Shown here piece after piece: positions 1-6,848 of a DNA stretch of 7,822 nt (position 1 is its first letter; each line of letters begins with the position of its first letter). Source of the stretch: Lachnoclostridium sp. (GTDB lineage Bacteria; Bacillota; Clostridia; Lachnospirales; Lachnospiraceae); contig DMCD01000083.1 of the NCBI GenBank assembly GCA_003445895.1, positions 1 to 7,822 of the forward strand, written 5' to 3'. Both the position numbers and the translations under genes were made by a program. A model generated the notes under the pieces. It was not told where the DNA came from, ran no database searches, and was given only the letters and a program-made list of their open reading frames with translations.

Positions 1-44
1 AGCAGTTCATGAAGATTGTTTCTCTGGCTCCGGAAGTTCTGTAA
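1..44 (+). CDS. rplN: 50S ribosomal protein L14, C-terminal end (partial)
   Basis: Only the last 13 codons and the stop are present, read in the frame that begins at base 3. They give QFMKIVSLAPEVL and a TAA at 42-44. The ending FMKIVSLAPEVL is the typical C-terminus of bacterial uL14, a large-subunit protein at the subunit interface. The position directly before rplX is the standard spc operon order, which supports the call despite the short piece. The TAA stop is the first part of the Shine-Dalgarno sequence of rplX (TAAGGAGGG), so termination here and initiation downstream are likely coupled. The rest of the gene lies before the window. Confidence 0.93.
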   Translation, partial: QFMKIVSLAPEVL

Positions 45-57
45 GGAGGGTATCACT

Positions 58-363
58 GTGCATAAGATTAAAAAAGACGATACGGTACAGATTATTACCG
101 GTAAGGATAAAGGCAAGACTGGAAAGGTTCTTCACGTAGACGTTAAGAAGAACAGAGTGGTTGTTGAGGGATGCAACATGGTTACCAAGCATTCCAAGCC
201 GTCCGCAGCTAATCAGCAGGGCGGAATCATCCACCAGGAAGCTGCACTTGATATTTCCAACGTTATGCTTGTTGTTGACGGCAAGGCAACCAGAGTCGGC
301 TTCGGTGAGAAGGACGGCAAGAAGGTTCGTATCGCTAAGGCAACCGGCAAGGCGATCGACTGA
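58..363 (+). CDS. rplX: 50S ribosomal protein L24
   Basis: Encodes uL24, 101 residues, a large-subunit protein that binds the 5' region of 23S rRNA and starts assembly. The N-terminal KOW motif is clear at about residues 5-28 ([18 protein letters not shown]). The central stretch with [11 protein letters not shown] and the later KATRVGF are also typical of the family, and the length matches the usual 100-105. The start is GTG at 58, chosen because GGAGG at 45-49 lies 8 bases upstream and because MHKIKKDD matches the family start. An upstream in-frame TTG at 16 would add 14 residues encoded inside the rplN tail and has no ribosome binding site. The gap to rplN is 13 bases. Confidence 0.97.
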   Translation: MHKIKKDDTVQIITGKDKGKTGKVLHVDVKKNRVVVEGCNMVTKHSKPSAANQQGGIIHQEAALDISNVMLVVDGKATRVGFGEKDGKKVRIAKATGKAID

Positions 364-386
364 TACGGAGAGGAGGAACGACAGAA

Positions 387-926
387 GTGTCCAGATTAAA
401 AGAAACCTATCAGAACGAGATCGTTGATGCAATGATCAAGAAGTTCGGATATAAGAATATCATGGAAGTGCCGAAGCTCGACAAGATCGTTGTGAACATG
501 GGCGTAGGCGAAGCGAAGGAGAATGCAAAAGTTCTTGACTCCGCAGTCAGAGACCTTGAGATCATCACCGGCCAGAAGGCTGTTATCACCAAGGCTAAGA
601 AGTCGGTTGCTAACTTCAAGATCAGAGAGGGCATGCCGATCGGATGCAAGGTTACCCTTCGCGGCGAGAAGATGTATGAGTTTGCGGATCGTCTGATCAA
701 CCTCGCTCTTCCGCGAGTACGTGACTTCCGCGGCGTAAGCGCCAATTCTTTTGATGGCAGAGGCAACTATGCTCTGGGTATCAAAGAGCAGCTTATCTTC
801 CCCGAAATTGAGTACGATAAGGTAGACAAGGTACGGGGCATGGATATCATTTTTGTTACCACTGCAAAGACTGACGAAGAGGCTCGTGAACTGCTCAGAC
901 TGTTCAACATGCCCTTCGCTAAATAA
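387..926 (+). CDS. rplE: 50S ribosomal protein L5
   Basis: Encodes uL5, 179 residues, the usual length. It binds 5S rRNA, helps form the central protuberance and contacts the P-site tRNA. The family pattern is visible along the whole chain: [11 protein letters not shown] near residue 35, [19 protein letters not shown] near 60-78, the [10 protein letters not shown] segment near 109-118, and [17 protein letters not shown] near 138-154. The start is GTG at 387, with GGAGG at 372-376, 10 bases upstream; MSRLKETY agrees with the family. It follows rplX by 23 bases. In E. coli this start region is where S8 represses the operon. I see no obvious copy of that S8 target structure here, though I could not fold it. 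Confidence 0.98.
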   Translation: MSRLKETYQNEIVDAMIKKFGYKNIMEVPKLDKIVVNMGVGEAKENAKVLDSAVRDLEIITGQKAVITKAKKSVANFKIREGMPIGCKVTLRGEKMYEFADRLINLALPRVRDFRGVSANSFDGRGNYALGIKEQLIFPEIEYDKVDKVRGMDIIFVTTAKTDEEARELLRLFNMPFAK

Positions 927-943
927 TCAGGAGGATTTCATCA

Positions 944-1129
944 ATGGCTAAAACGTCTATGAAGATAAAGCAGCAGCGTCCGGCAAAATTCTCCACCAGA
1001 GAGTACAATCGCTGCAAGATCTGCGGTCGCCCGCACGCGTATTTAAGAAAGTACGGTATCTGCCGTATCTGCTTCCGTGAACTTGCTTACAAGGGCGAGA
1101 TTCCGGGTGTTAGAAAAGCCAGCTGGTAA
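944..1129 (+). CDS. rpsZ: 30S ribosomal protein S14, zinc-binding short type
   Basis: Encodes uS14 of the short 61-residue zinc-ribbon class (often named rpsZ or rpsN type Z), part of the 30S head near the decoding region and partner of S3 and S10. The four zinc ligands are C24 and C27 (CKIC) and C40 and C43 (CRIC). The C-terminus [18 protein letters not shown] is the standard ending. The ATG at 944 follows CAGGAGG at 928-934 at a normal distance. The gene sits 17 bases after rplE. The short Cys-rich form, not the long cysteine-free one, is typical of Firmicutes and ties this copy to zinc supply; a zinc-free paralogue elsewhere in the genome is possible but cannot be seen. Confidence 0.98.
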   Translation: MAKTSMKIKQQRPAKFSTREYNRCKICGRPHAYLRKYGICRICFRELAYKGEIPGVRKASW

Positions 1130-1168
1130 TCAGGCAGAGAGAAAGGATTAATAGGAGGTAATACGCAA

Positions 1169-1573
1169 ATGACAATGAGCGATCCGATTGCAGATATGCT
1201 TACGAGAATCCGTAACGCAAATATCTCAAAGCATGATAGTGTCGATGTTCCCAGCTCCAAGATGAAGCTTGCTATTGCAAACATTCTCCTGGATGAAGGC
1301 TACATCAAGAAATATGACCTTGTTGATGACGAGAAGGGCTTCAAGACCATCCGCATCAAGTTAAAATACGGCGCAACCAAGGATGAGAGAATCATCTCCG
1401 GACTGAAGAGAATCTCCAAGCCGGGCCTGCGTATCTACGCAAGCAAGGAGAACATGCCGAAGGTACTCGGCGGACTTGGTATCGCTATCGTTTCCACAAA
1501 CCAGGGTGTAATTACTGACAAGAAAGCAAGAGAGCTCGGCGTAGGCGGAGAAGTACTGGCATTCGTGTGGTAA
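1169..1573 (+). CDS. rpsH: 30S ribosomal protein S8
   Basis: Encodes uS8, 134 residues, a primary binder of the 16S rRNA central domain. The family start [15 protein letters not shown] is clear. The C-terminal RNA-binding half shows the expected run: [13 protein letters not shown], then [20 protein letters not shown] and GGEVLAFVW. Two nearby ATGs exist at 1169 and 1175. AGGAGGT at 1153-1159 is 9 bases from the first and 15 from the second, so 1169 is preferred, giving [10 protein letters not shown]. In E. coli S8 is the translational repressor of the spc operon; whether that holds here cannot be told from sequence. The gap after it (1574-1646) is longer than most in the operon and holds a hairpin. 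Confidence 0.98.
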   Translation: MTMSDPIADMLTRIRNANISKHDSVDVPSSKMKLAIANILLDEGYIKKYDLVDDEKGFKTIRIKLKYGATKDERIISGLKRISKPGLRIYASKENMPKVLGGLGIAIVSTNQGVITDKKARELGVGGEVLAFVW

Positions 1574-1595
1574 ATAAAAACACTGACTGAAAACA

Positions 1596-1618
1596 GAGAG
1601 AGCAGAGAGCACTCTCTC
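1596..1618 (+). other. Intergenic stem-loop between rpsH and rplF
   Basis: GAGAGAG at 1596-1602 pairs perfectly with CTCTCTC at 1612-1618, leaving a 9-base loop. The 5' arm is part of a tandem repeat GAGAGCA GAGAGCA (1598-1611), so CTCTCTC can also pair with the nearer copy: AGAGA 1604-1608 with TCTCT 1613-1617 and a 4-base loop. The two forms exclude each other. No T-run follows, so it is unlikely to be an intrinsic terminator. A role as RNA processing or stabilising element is possible but unproven. Confidence 0.5.
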
Positions 1619-1646
1619 CGAGAATTTAAGTAGGAGGAATATAGGC

Positions 1647-2186
1647 ATGTCACGAATTGGTAGATTGCCAGTTGCGATTCCGGCAGGTGTTACTGTCACA
1701 ATCGCTGAGAACAACAAAGTAACTGTTAAGGGACCGAAGGGTGAGCTTACAAGAGAGTTTGTGCCGGAGATGACCATTGAGGAAAAGGAAGGCCACATCG
1801 TTGTAACAAGACCGAACGACCTTAAGAGAAATAAAGCATTACACGGACTCACAAGATCCTTAATTAACAACATGGTTACCGGTGTTTCCAACGGTTATGA
1901 GAAGACCCTGGAAATCAACGGTGTCGGTTACAGAGCTGCAAAGCAGGGCAAGAAGCTTGTCCTGACCCTGGGCTATTCTCATCCGGTAGAGATGGAAGAT
2001 CCGGACGGCGTTGAGACCACTGTTGACGGCAACAAGATCGTTGTCAAGGGTATCGACAAAGAGAAGGTCGGTCAGTACGCTGCTGAGATCAGAGAGAAGA
2101 GAAAGCCGGAGCCGTATAAGGGCAAGGGTATCAAGTACTCTGATGAGGTTATCAGACGCAAAGTTGGTAAGACTGGTAAGAAATAA
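1647..2186 (+). CDS. rplF: 50S ribosomal protein L6
   Basis: Encodes uL6, 179 residues, near the factor-binding site and the sarcin-ricin loop of the large subunit. The start [15 protein letters not shown] and the paired alpha/beta repeats are typical: the first domain runs to about residue 80 ([20 protein letters not shown] at about 68-87 marks the junction), the second carries [11 protein letters not shown]. The ending [20 protein letters not shown] is the family signature before a basic tail. The ATG at 1647 has TAGGAGG at 1631-1637. The gap of 73 bases before it holds a stem-loop. It is followed after 17 bases by rplR. Confidence 0.98.
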   Translation: MSRIGRLPVAIPAGVTVTIAENNKVTVKGPKGELTREFVPEMTIEEKEGHIVVTRPNDLKRNKALHGLTRSLINNMVTGVSNGYEKTLEINGVGYRAAKQGKKLVLTLGYSHPVEMEDPDGVETTVDGNKIVVKGIDKEKVGQYAAEIREKRKPEPYKGKGIKYSDEVIRRKVGKTGKK

Positions 2187-2203
2187 TTAAGGAGTGTGTG
2201 AAA

Positions 2204-2572
2204 ATGGTTAGCAAAAAATCAAGAAGCGAAGTTCGCGTTAAAAAGCACCAGAGATTACGTAATCGTTTTTCCGGCACTGCAGAGAGACCACGTCTTGCAG
2301 TGTTCAGAAGCAATGATCATATGTATGCTCAGATCATAGATGATGTCGCAGGCAATACCCTCTGCGCAGCTTCCACTGCCGAGAAGGAAGTGAAGGCTGA
2401 GCTCGAGAAGACCAACAACGTTGCAGCTGCAGCATGCGTTGGTACTGTTATCGCAAAGCGTGCTTTGGAAAAGGGCATCAAGCAGGTTGTATTCGACAGA
2501 GGCGGCTACATCTATCACGGAAAAGTTCAGGCGCTCGCAGATGCAGCAAGAGAAGCTGGTCTGGATTTCTAA
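2204..2572 (+). CDS. rplR: 50S ribosomal protein L18
   Basis: Encodes uL18, 122 residues from this start, which binds 5S rRNA with L5 and anchors it in the central protuberance. Visible marks are the basic N-terminus ([13 protein letters not shown]), [21 protein letters not shown] around residues 27-47, and the ending [28 protein letters not shown]. Two starts are possible: GTG at 2198 or ATG at 2204, two codons later. AAGGAG at 2189-2194 lies 9 bases from the ATG but only 3 from the GTG, so the ATG is preferred. Spacing to rplF is 17 bases and to rpsE 18. Confidence 0.96.
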   Translation: MVSKKSRSEVRVKKHQRLRNRFSGTAERPRLAVFRSNDHMYAQIIDDVAGNTLCAASTAEKEVKAELEKTNNVAAAACVGTVIAKRALEKGIKQVVFDRGGYIYHGKVQALADAAREAGLDF

Positions 2573-2590
2573 GGGAAGGAGAACATACAC

Positions 2591-3100
2591 ATGAAGCGTA
2601 CATTTGTTAATGCCGGCCAGCTCGAATTAGAGGACAAGGTTGTGGCAATCCGCAGAGTATCTAAAACTGTAAAGGGCGGACGTACTCAGAGATTTGCCGC
2701 ACTGGTCGTAGTTGGCGACAAGAACGGACATGTTGGTGCTGGCATGGGCAAGGCTGCAGAAGTTCCGGAAGCAATCCGCAAGGGTAAAGAAGCTGCCATG
2801 AGACACATCATCGAGGTGTCTCTGGATGACAATAAGAGTGTTCCGCACGACTTCAACGGCAGATTCGGAAGCGCAAACGTACTTCTGAAGAGAGCTCCGG
2901 AAGGTACCGGTGTTATCGCCGGCGGTCCGGCCCGTTCCGTGCTTGAGCTTGCTGGATATCAGAATATCCGTACAAAGTCTCTTGGTTCCAACAACAAGGT
3001 TAACGTAGTTCTTGCTACGCTGGCCGGTCTGACAGAACTCAAGACTCCGGAAGAGGTTGCAAAGCTTCGCGGCAAGTCTGTGGATGAGATTCTGAACTAA
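2591..3100 (+). CDS. rpsE: 30S ribosomal protein S5
   Basis: Encodes uS5, 169 residues, at the mRNA entry and decoding side of the 30S subunit and important for accuracy. The N-terminal double-stranded RNA-binding domain is at about residues 15-78, with [11 protein letters not shown] at 21-31 followed by [20 protein letters not shown]. The C-terminal domain contains [18 protein letters not shown] at 105-122 and the Ser-Leu-Gly-Ser-Asn-Asn loop. The SKTVKGG loop (24-30), where spectinomycin-resistance changes occur in other bacteria, looks wild type. The ATG at 2591 has AAGGAG at 2576-2581, 9 bases upstream. Confidence 0.98.
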   Translation: MKRTFVNAGQLELEDKVVAIRRVSKTVKGGRTQRFAALVVVGDKNGHVGAGMGKAAEVPEAIRKGKEAAMRHIIEVSLDDNKSVPHDFNGRFGSANVLLKRAPEGTGVIAGGPARSVLELAGYQNIRTKSLGSNNKVNVVLATLAGLTELKTPEEVAKLRGKSVDEILN

Positions 3101-3113
3101 GGAGGAGATAAAG

Positions 3114-3296
3114 ATGGCTGAGAAGTTAAGAGTTACATTGGTAAAATCTCCTATCGGCGCTATTCCGAAGCATAGAGCAACCGTTGAAGCCCTGGGCCTC
3201 AAGAAGATGCACTGGACTAATGAGCTTCCGGACAACGCGGCGGTCAGAGGAATGATCCAGAGCGTTAAGCATCTGGTAGAAGTTGAAGAGATCTGA
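3114..3296 (+). CDS. rpmD: 50S ribosomal protein L30
   Basis: Encodes uL30, 60 residues, the normal size of the short bacterial form. The start [26 protein letters not shown] is the family signature, and the ending with [15 protein letters not shown] is also typical. It is a peripheral large-subunit protein of the 23S domain II region. The ATG at 3114 follows GGAGGAGATAAAG. The SD abuts the rpsE stop (TAA at 3098-3100 then GGAGGAG), which suggests translational coupling with rpsE. Spacing to rplO is 20 bases. Confidence 0.97.
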   Translation: MAEKLRVTLVKSPIGAIPKHRATVEALGLKKMHWTNELPDNAAVRGMIQSVKHLVEVEEI

Positions 3297-3316
3297 TATT
3301 TGTAAGGAGGTTCAGC

Positions 3317-3757
3317 ATGGATTTATCCAATTTAAGACCGGCTGCCGGTTCCGTACACAGCGACAGCTTCAGAAGAGGCCGCGGTCACGCTTCCGGTAAC
3401 GGAAAGACTGCCGGCAAGGGCCACAAGGGCCAGAAGGCACGTTCCGGCGCACCGAGAATAGGTTTTGAAGGCGGACAGATGCCTCTGTACAGACGCCTTC
3501 CGAAGAGAGGCTTCAAGAACAGAAACCGCAAGGAGATCATTGCCATCAACGTGGCTGATCTTGAGAAGTTTGAGAACGATACCGTAGTAACGGTAGAAAA
3601 GCTGCTGGAAGCAGGTGTTGTAAAGCATGCACGTGACGGCGTGAAGGTCCTTGGAAACGGAGAGCTTACCAAGAAGCTCGTTGTCAAGGTTGATGCTGTC
3701 AGTGAAGGCGCTAAGGCCAAGATTGAAGCGGCCGGCGGAACCTGCGAGGTGATCTGA
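3317..3757 (+). CDS. rplO: 50S ribosomal protein L15
   Basis: Encodes uL15, 146 residues, a late-binding 23S rRNA protein. The Gly-, Lys- and Arg-rich extended N-terminal arm (about residues 19-62) is characteristic, with [19 protein letters not shown] and then [17 protein letters not shown], followed by the globular C-terminal domain rich in Val and Lys. The start [12 protein letters not shown] is close to the common MxLxxLxPAxGS pattern. The ATG at 3317 has a full TAAGGAGG at 3303-3310. The stop TGA at 3755-3757 is one base from the secY start, and the secY SD lies inside this gene, so secY translation probably depends on ribosomes finishing L15. Confidence 0.98.
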   Translation: MDLSNLRPAAGSVHSDSFRRGRGHASGNGKTAGKGHKGQKARSGAPRIGFEGGQMPLYRRLPKRGFKNRNRKEIIAINVADLEKFENDTVVTVEKLLEAGVVKHARDGVKVLGNGELTKKLVVKVDAVSEGAKAKIEAAGGTCEVI

Positions 3758-3758
3758 T

Positions 3759-5078
3759 ATGTGGAAAACGCTCCAGAAAGCGTTCAAGGTAAAGGAAGTC
3801 AGAGATAAACTGATCTACACTTTCCTTATGCTGGTTGTGATCCGTATCGGTTCACAGCTGCCGGTTCCGGGAGTTAAGACTACATTCTTCGCTGAACTGT
3901 TCGCAAGACAGTCCAGCGATGCCTTTGGGTTTTTCAACACAATCACGGGCGGTTCCTTTACGAACATGTCCATCTTTGCACTGAGCATTACCCCGTACAT
4001 CACTTCCTCGATTATCATGCAGCTTCTGACCATCGCCATTCCGAAACTGGAGGAGATGCAGAAGGAGGGTGAAGAAGGAAGAAAGAAGATTGCGGAGTAT
4101 ACCCGTTACGTGACGGTCGGACTTGCTCTGATGCAGTCCATCGCTATGAGCGTGGGATTCGGCGGCAGAGGACTTCTGATTGACTACAATATCGGAAGCG
4201 TGATTGTGGCTGTCGTTACCATGACAGCCGGAAGTGCGATGCTGATGTGGATTGGTGAGCAGATCACCACATACGGCGTCGGCAATGGTATTTCTATCGT
4301 ACTTCTGTTCAACATTATCTCTTCGGTACCGAACGATGTTCTGACTCTGTATGAGAGATTTATCAAGGGAAAATCGGTTGCAGTCGGAGTTGTATATGCG
4401 ATTATCATTGCAGCTGTGATTATTGCAATCACTGTGTTTACCATCTATCTTCAGGATGCTGAGCGCCGGATTCCGGTACAGTACTCCAAGAAGATGCAGG
4501 GCCGGCGCCTGGTTGGCGGCCAGTCCTCGGTGATTCCGCTGAAGGTCAACACAGCCGGCGTTATCCCGGTAATCTTTGCATCTTCGATTATGTCCTTCCC
4601 CGTCGTTATCGCCGAGTTCTTCAATGTGAACTATGCGACTGCGGGCGGACAGATTCTTATGATGCTGAACTCAGGAAACTGGTTCAGACCGGAGCGGCCG
4701 ATCTACTCCATCGGTATGGTGATTTACATCGTCCTGATCGTGGTGTTTGCATATTTCTATACCTCCATCACCTTCAATCCGCTGGAAGTAGCCAATAACA
4801 TGAAGAAGTCCGGCGGCTTTATCCCGGGTATCCGTCCCGGCAAGCCGACCTCGGATTATCTGAATAATCTTCTGAACTATATTGTATTTATCGGTGCATG
4901 CGGACTGATTATCGTTTGTATCATCCCGATCATGATTTCCGGACTCTTCAACGTGAGCCGGATGTCCTTCGGCGGTACATCCCTGATCATTATCGTTGGT
5001 GTTGTGCTTGAGACCATCAAGGCGGTTCAGTCACAGCTCCTTGTCCGCAATTACAAGGGATTCCTGAACGATTTCTAA
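3759..5078 (+). CDS. secY: Protein translocase subunit SecY
   Basis: Encodes the pore-forming subunit of the SecYEG channel in the inner membrane, 439 residues. Ten hydrophobic segments can be placed at roughly 20-38, 70-95, 117-137, 147-168, 175-192, 208-230, 262-285, 317-337, 374-396 and 403-422. Family marks are GGSFTNMSIFALSITPYITSS before and within TM2, the cytoplasmic loop ERRIPVQYSKK at 236-245, and the loop GGFIPGIRPGKPT at 352-364 whose Arg359 corresponds to the conserved ribosome/SecA contact Arg. The start ATG at 3759 has GAGGTGATC at 3746-3754, inside rplO, which matches the 16S tail over nine bases. Only one base separates it from rplO. A strong hairpin follows its stop. Confidence 0.98.
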   Translation: MWKTLQKAFKVKEVRDKLIYTFLMLVVIRIGSQLPVPGVKTTFFAELFARQSSDAFGFFNTITGGSFTNMSIFALSITPYITSSIIMQLLTIAIPKLEEMQKEGEEGRKKIAEYTRYVTVGLALMQSIAMSVGFGGRGLLIDYNIGSVIVAVVTMTAGSAMLMWIGEQITTYGVGNGISIVLLFNIISSVPNDVLTLYERFIKGKSVAVGVVYAIIIAAVIIAITVFTIYLQDAERRIPVQYSKKMQGRRLVGGQSSVIPLKVNTAGVIPVIFASSIMSFPVVIAEFFNVNYATAGGQILMMLNSGNWFRPERPIYSIGMVIYIVLIVVFAYFYTSITFNPLEVANNMKKSGGFIPGIRPGKPTSDYLNNLLNYIVFIGACGLIIVCIIPIMISGLFNVSRMSFGGTSLIIIVGVVLETIKAVQSQLLVRNYKGFLNDF

Positions 5079-5098
5079 GCAGCAGTAAATATGATTTG

Positions 5099-5139
5099 CG
5101 CGCGGACAGAGGACCTGTATGGTTCTCTGTCCTAACGCG
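5099..5139 (+). other. Strong stem-loop between secY and adk
   Basis: GGACAGAGGACC at 5104-5115 pairs with GGTTCTCTGTCC at 5121-5132, a 12-base-pair stem with one G-U pair (5112 with 5124) and a 5-base loop TGTAT. A lower helix is possible between CGCG at 5099-5102 and CGCG at 5136-5139, separated by a small internal loop (C5103 opposite TAAC-side bases 5133-5135). There is no T-run after it; the sequence goes on as TAACGCGATCG. It is therefore not a classic intrinsic terminator, and adk starts only 30 bases after it. It may mark an RNA cleavage or stability site separating secY from adk, or reduce read-through. Confidence 0.75.
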
Positions 5140-5162
5140 ATCGTTACAGAGGAGGTAAACCT

Positions 5163-5804
5163 ATGAAGATTGTTATGCTTGGTGCCCCGGGGGCCGGCAA
5201 GGGAACACAGGCGGATAAGATTGCCGAAAAGTACGGCGTTCCGCACATTTCAACCGGAGATATCTTCCGCAGCAATATCAAGGCGGGAACGGAGCTGGGC
5301 AAAAAGGCCAAAGAGTTTATGGACCAGGGACTTCTGGTTCCGGATGAGATTACCATCGGCATGCTGCTGGACAGAATCAGCCAGGCAGACTGCAAAGAGG
5401 GATACATTCTGGACGGATTCCCGAGAACCATTCCCCAGGCAGAGAGCCTGACAAAGGCACTGTCGGAGAGAGGCGAGGCCATCGACTATGCCATCAATGT
5501 GGACGTGCCGGATGAGGCCATCATCGGCCGGATGTCCGGAAGACGGGCGTGCGTAAAGTGCGGTGCCACCTACCACATCGTCTATGCTGCGCCGAAGCAG
5601 GAAGGCATCTGCGACCACTGCGGCGAGAAGCTCATCATCCGCGATGATGACAAGCCGGAGACCGTGCAGAAGAGATTACAGGTTTATCATGATCAGACAC
5701 AGCCTCTGATCGACTACTATGACGGACAGAAGGTGCTCAGAACCGTAGACGGCACGAAGACCCTTGATGAGGTCTTTGCCGCAATCTGCGGAATTCTTGG
5801 CTGA
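5163..5804 (+). CDS. adk: Adenylate kinase, zinc-LID type
   Basis: Encodes cytosolic adenylate kinase (ATP + AMP to 2 ADP), 213 residues, the long bacterial form. The P-loop [10 protein letters not shown] is at 7-16. The AMP-binding part includes STGDIFRS at 30-37 and DGFPRT at 84-89. The LID carries four cysteines, C130 and C133 (CVKC) and C150 and C153 (CDHC), so it is the zinc-binding LID class common in Firmicutes. [12 protein letters not shown] at 161-172 supplies the conserved Asp and Arg. The ATG at 5163 follows GAGGAGGT at 5149-5156. It sits after the secY hairpin and 17 bases before map, the normal Firmicute order. Confidence 0.98.
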   Translation: MKIVMLGAPGAGKGTQADKIAEKYGVPHISTGDIFRSNIKAGTELGKKAKEFMDQGLLVPDEITIGMLLDRISQADCKEGYILDGFPRTIPQAESLTKALSERGEAIDYAINVDVPDEAIIGRMSGRRACVKCGATYHIVYAAPKQEGICDHCGEKLIIRDDDKPETVQKRLQVYHDQTQPLIDYYDGQKVLRTVDGTKTLDEVFAAICGILG

Positions 5805-5821
5805 ACCGGGAGAGGACAGGA

Positions 5822-6580
5822 ATGGCAGTTATCATAAAGTCACCAACGGAAATTGCCAGGATGCGTGAGGCCGGCAAAATCCTCGGAGAGGTTTATCTTC
5901 GGATGGAGGAAAAGCTCTCGCCGGGCATGTCTACCGAAGACATCGACCGGATCGGGGAGGAGATGATCCGCAGCTACGGCTGCATTCCTTCCTGCAAGGG
6001 TTACGGCGGATTTCCGGCGGCGTTCTGTGTCTCCGTCAACGATGAGGTGGTCCACGGGATTCCCCGGCCGGATCATTATATAGAAGAAGGAGACATCGTG
6101 AGCCTGGACGCCTGCCTGCTCCATAAGGGGTATCAGGCGGATGCCGCAAGGACCTATGCCATCGGAAAGGTGAGTGCGGAAGCACAGAAGCTTATCCGGG
6201 TGGCGGAAGAAAGCTTTTTTGCCGGCATCGAAAAGGCCGTGGCCGGGAACTATCTGAATGATATTTCCGCCGCCATCCAGAAACATGTGGAGGCCAATGG
6301 CTTCGGCGTGGTGAGAGCTCTGGTGGGCCACGGAATCGGCGCCGAGATGCATGAGGACCCAGAGGTCCCCAACTTTGCAAGGCGCAGAAGGGGCGTACGG
6401 CTGAAGCCGGGCATGACGCTCGCCATCGAGCCGATGATTACGGCCGGTGACTGGGATGTGGGCTGGATGGATGATGACTGGACCGTGGTTACCATGGACG
6501 GTTCTCTGGCAGCGCATTATGAAAACACCATTCTGATAACCGACGGGGAACCGGAAATATTTACCTTAAGCGGGAGGTGA
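5822..6580 (+). CDS. map: Methionine aminopeptidase, type I
   Basis: Encodes the metal enzyme that removes the initiator Met from nascent proteins, 252 residues, near the usual 250-265. All five metal ligands are visible: D96, D107, H170, E203 and E234; the catalytic histidines H78 (in VVHGIP) and H177 (in MHEDP) are present too. Two local features are unusual from memory of the family: residues 186-191 read ARRRRG where many homologues have a GRPGRG-like turn, and the motif after E234 is NT instead of HT. The start ATG at 5822 is preceded by a modest GGGAGAGG at 5808-5815. Codon choice (frequent CGG, AGG, GCC) looks less optimised than in the ribosomal genes. Its TGA stop is part of the infA ribosome binding site. 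Confidence 0.97.
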   Translation: MAVIIKSPTEIARMREAGKILGEVYLRMEEKLSPGMSTEDIDRIGEEMIRSYGCIPSCKGYGGFPAAFCVSVNDEVVHGIPRPDHYIEEGDIVSLDACLLHKGYQADAARTYAIGKVSAEAQKLIRVAEESFFAGIEKAVAGNYLNDISAAIQKHVEANGFGVVRALVGHGIGAEMHEDPEVPNFARRRRGVRLKPGMTLAIEPMITAGDWDVGWMDDDWTVVTMDGSLAAHYENTILITDGEPEIFTLSGR

Positions 6581-6586
6581 GAACGT

Positions 6587-6805
6587 TTGTCAAAAGCAGA
6601 TGTCATTGAGATTGAGGGCGTTGTGGTCGAAAAACTTCCGAACGCAATGTTCCGTGTGGAACTGGAGAATAAGCATATTGTTCTGGCGACCATCAGCGGA
6701 AAGCTTCGCATGAACTATATCCGCATTCTTCCGGGAGACAAGGTAACGCTGGAGATGTCACCCTATGACCTGTCCAAGGGAAGAATTATCTGGAGAGATA
6801 AATAA
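6587..6805 (+). CDS. infA: Translation initiation factor IF-1
   Basis: Encodes IF-1, exactly 72 residues, an OB-fold protein that binds the 30S A site during initiation. Diagnostic stretches are [10 protein letters not shown] at 21-30, [21 protein letters not shown] at about 36-56, and the ending [16 protein letters not shown]. The start is TTG at 6587. The only in-frame ATG upstream of the conserved fold is absent; the first internal one is at residue 21, inside the domain. GGAGGTGA at 6573-6580 lies at good distance, and its last three bases are the stop of map, so initiation is probably coupled to map termination. A TTG start with a near-perfect SD may tune the dose of IF-1. Confidence 0.97.
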   Translation: MSKADVIEIEGVVVEKLPNAMFRVELENKHIVLATISGKLRMNYIRILPGDKVTLEMSPYDLSKGRIIWRDK

Positions 6806-6813
6806 AATTCTCC

Positions 6814-6842
6814 TTGCATTAGGCTATATTCGGTGCTATAAT
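6814..6842 (+). promoter_or_regulatory. Putative sigma-A promoter upstream of rpmJ and the alpha operon
   Basis: TTGCAT at 6814-6819 and a perfect TATAAT at 6837-6842 are separated by exactly 17 bases. TG at 6834-6835 gives an extended -10 (TGC TATAAT). This is by far the best promoter-like sequence I found in the window, and it lies in a gap just after infA. Transcription would start near 6849 and give a leader of about 110 bases before rpmJ, then drive rpmJ, rpsM, rpsK and probably rpsD, rpoA and rplQ beyond the window. Confidence 0.75.
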
Positions 6843-6848
6843 GTCCGA

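Noticed and set aside
16..57. Upstream TTG start for rplX
   Set aside because: It would start inside the rplN end with no SD and add 14 residues unlike L24; GTG at 58 has a strong SD and the family start.
2627..3235. Minus-strand open frame of 202 codons across rpsE and rpmD
   Set aside because: It is antisense to two certain ribosomal genes and looks like a codon-pattern shadow with no ribosome binding site noted.
5090..5095. TATGAT as a -10 box for an adk promoter
   Set aside because: Five of six bases match, but no -35-like hexamer is found at 16-18 bases and there is no extended TG. Kept only as a side possibility with the hairpin.
5104..5132. Intrinsic terminator after secY
   Set aside because: The stem is strong but no T-run follows and adk begins 30 bases later, so it is listed as a stem-loop only.
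5840..6517. Minus-strand open frame of 225 codons inside map
   Set aside because: It is fully antisense to a clear map gene, its protein has no recognisable pattern, and the frame is kept open by the GC-rich codon pattern of map.
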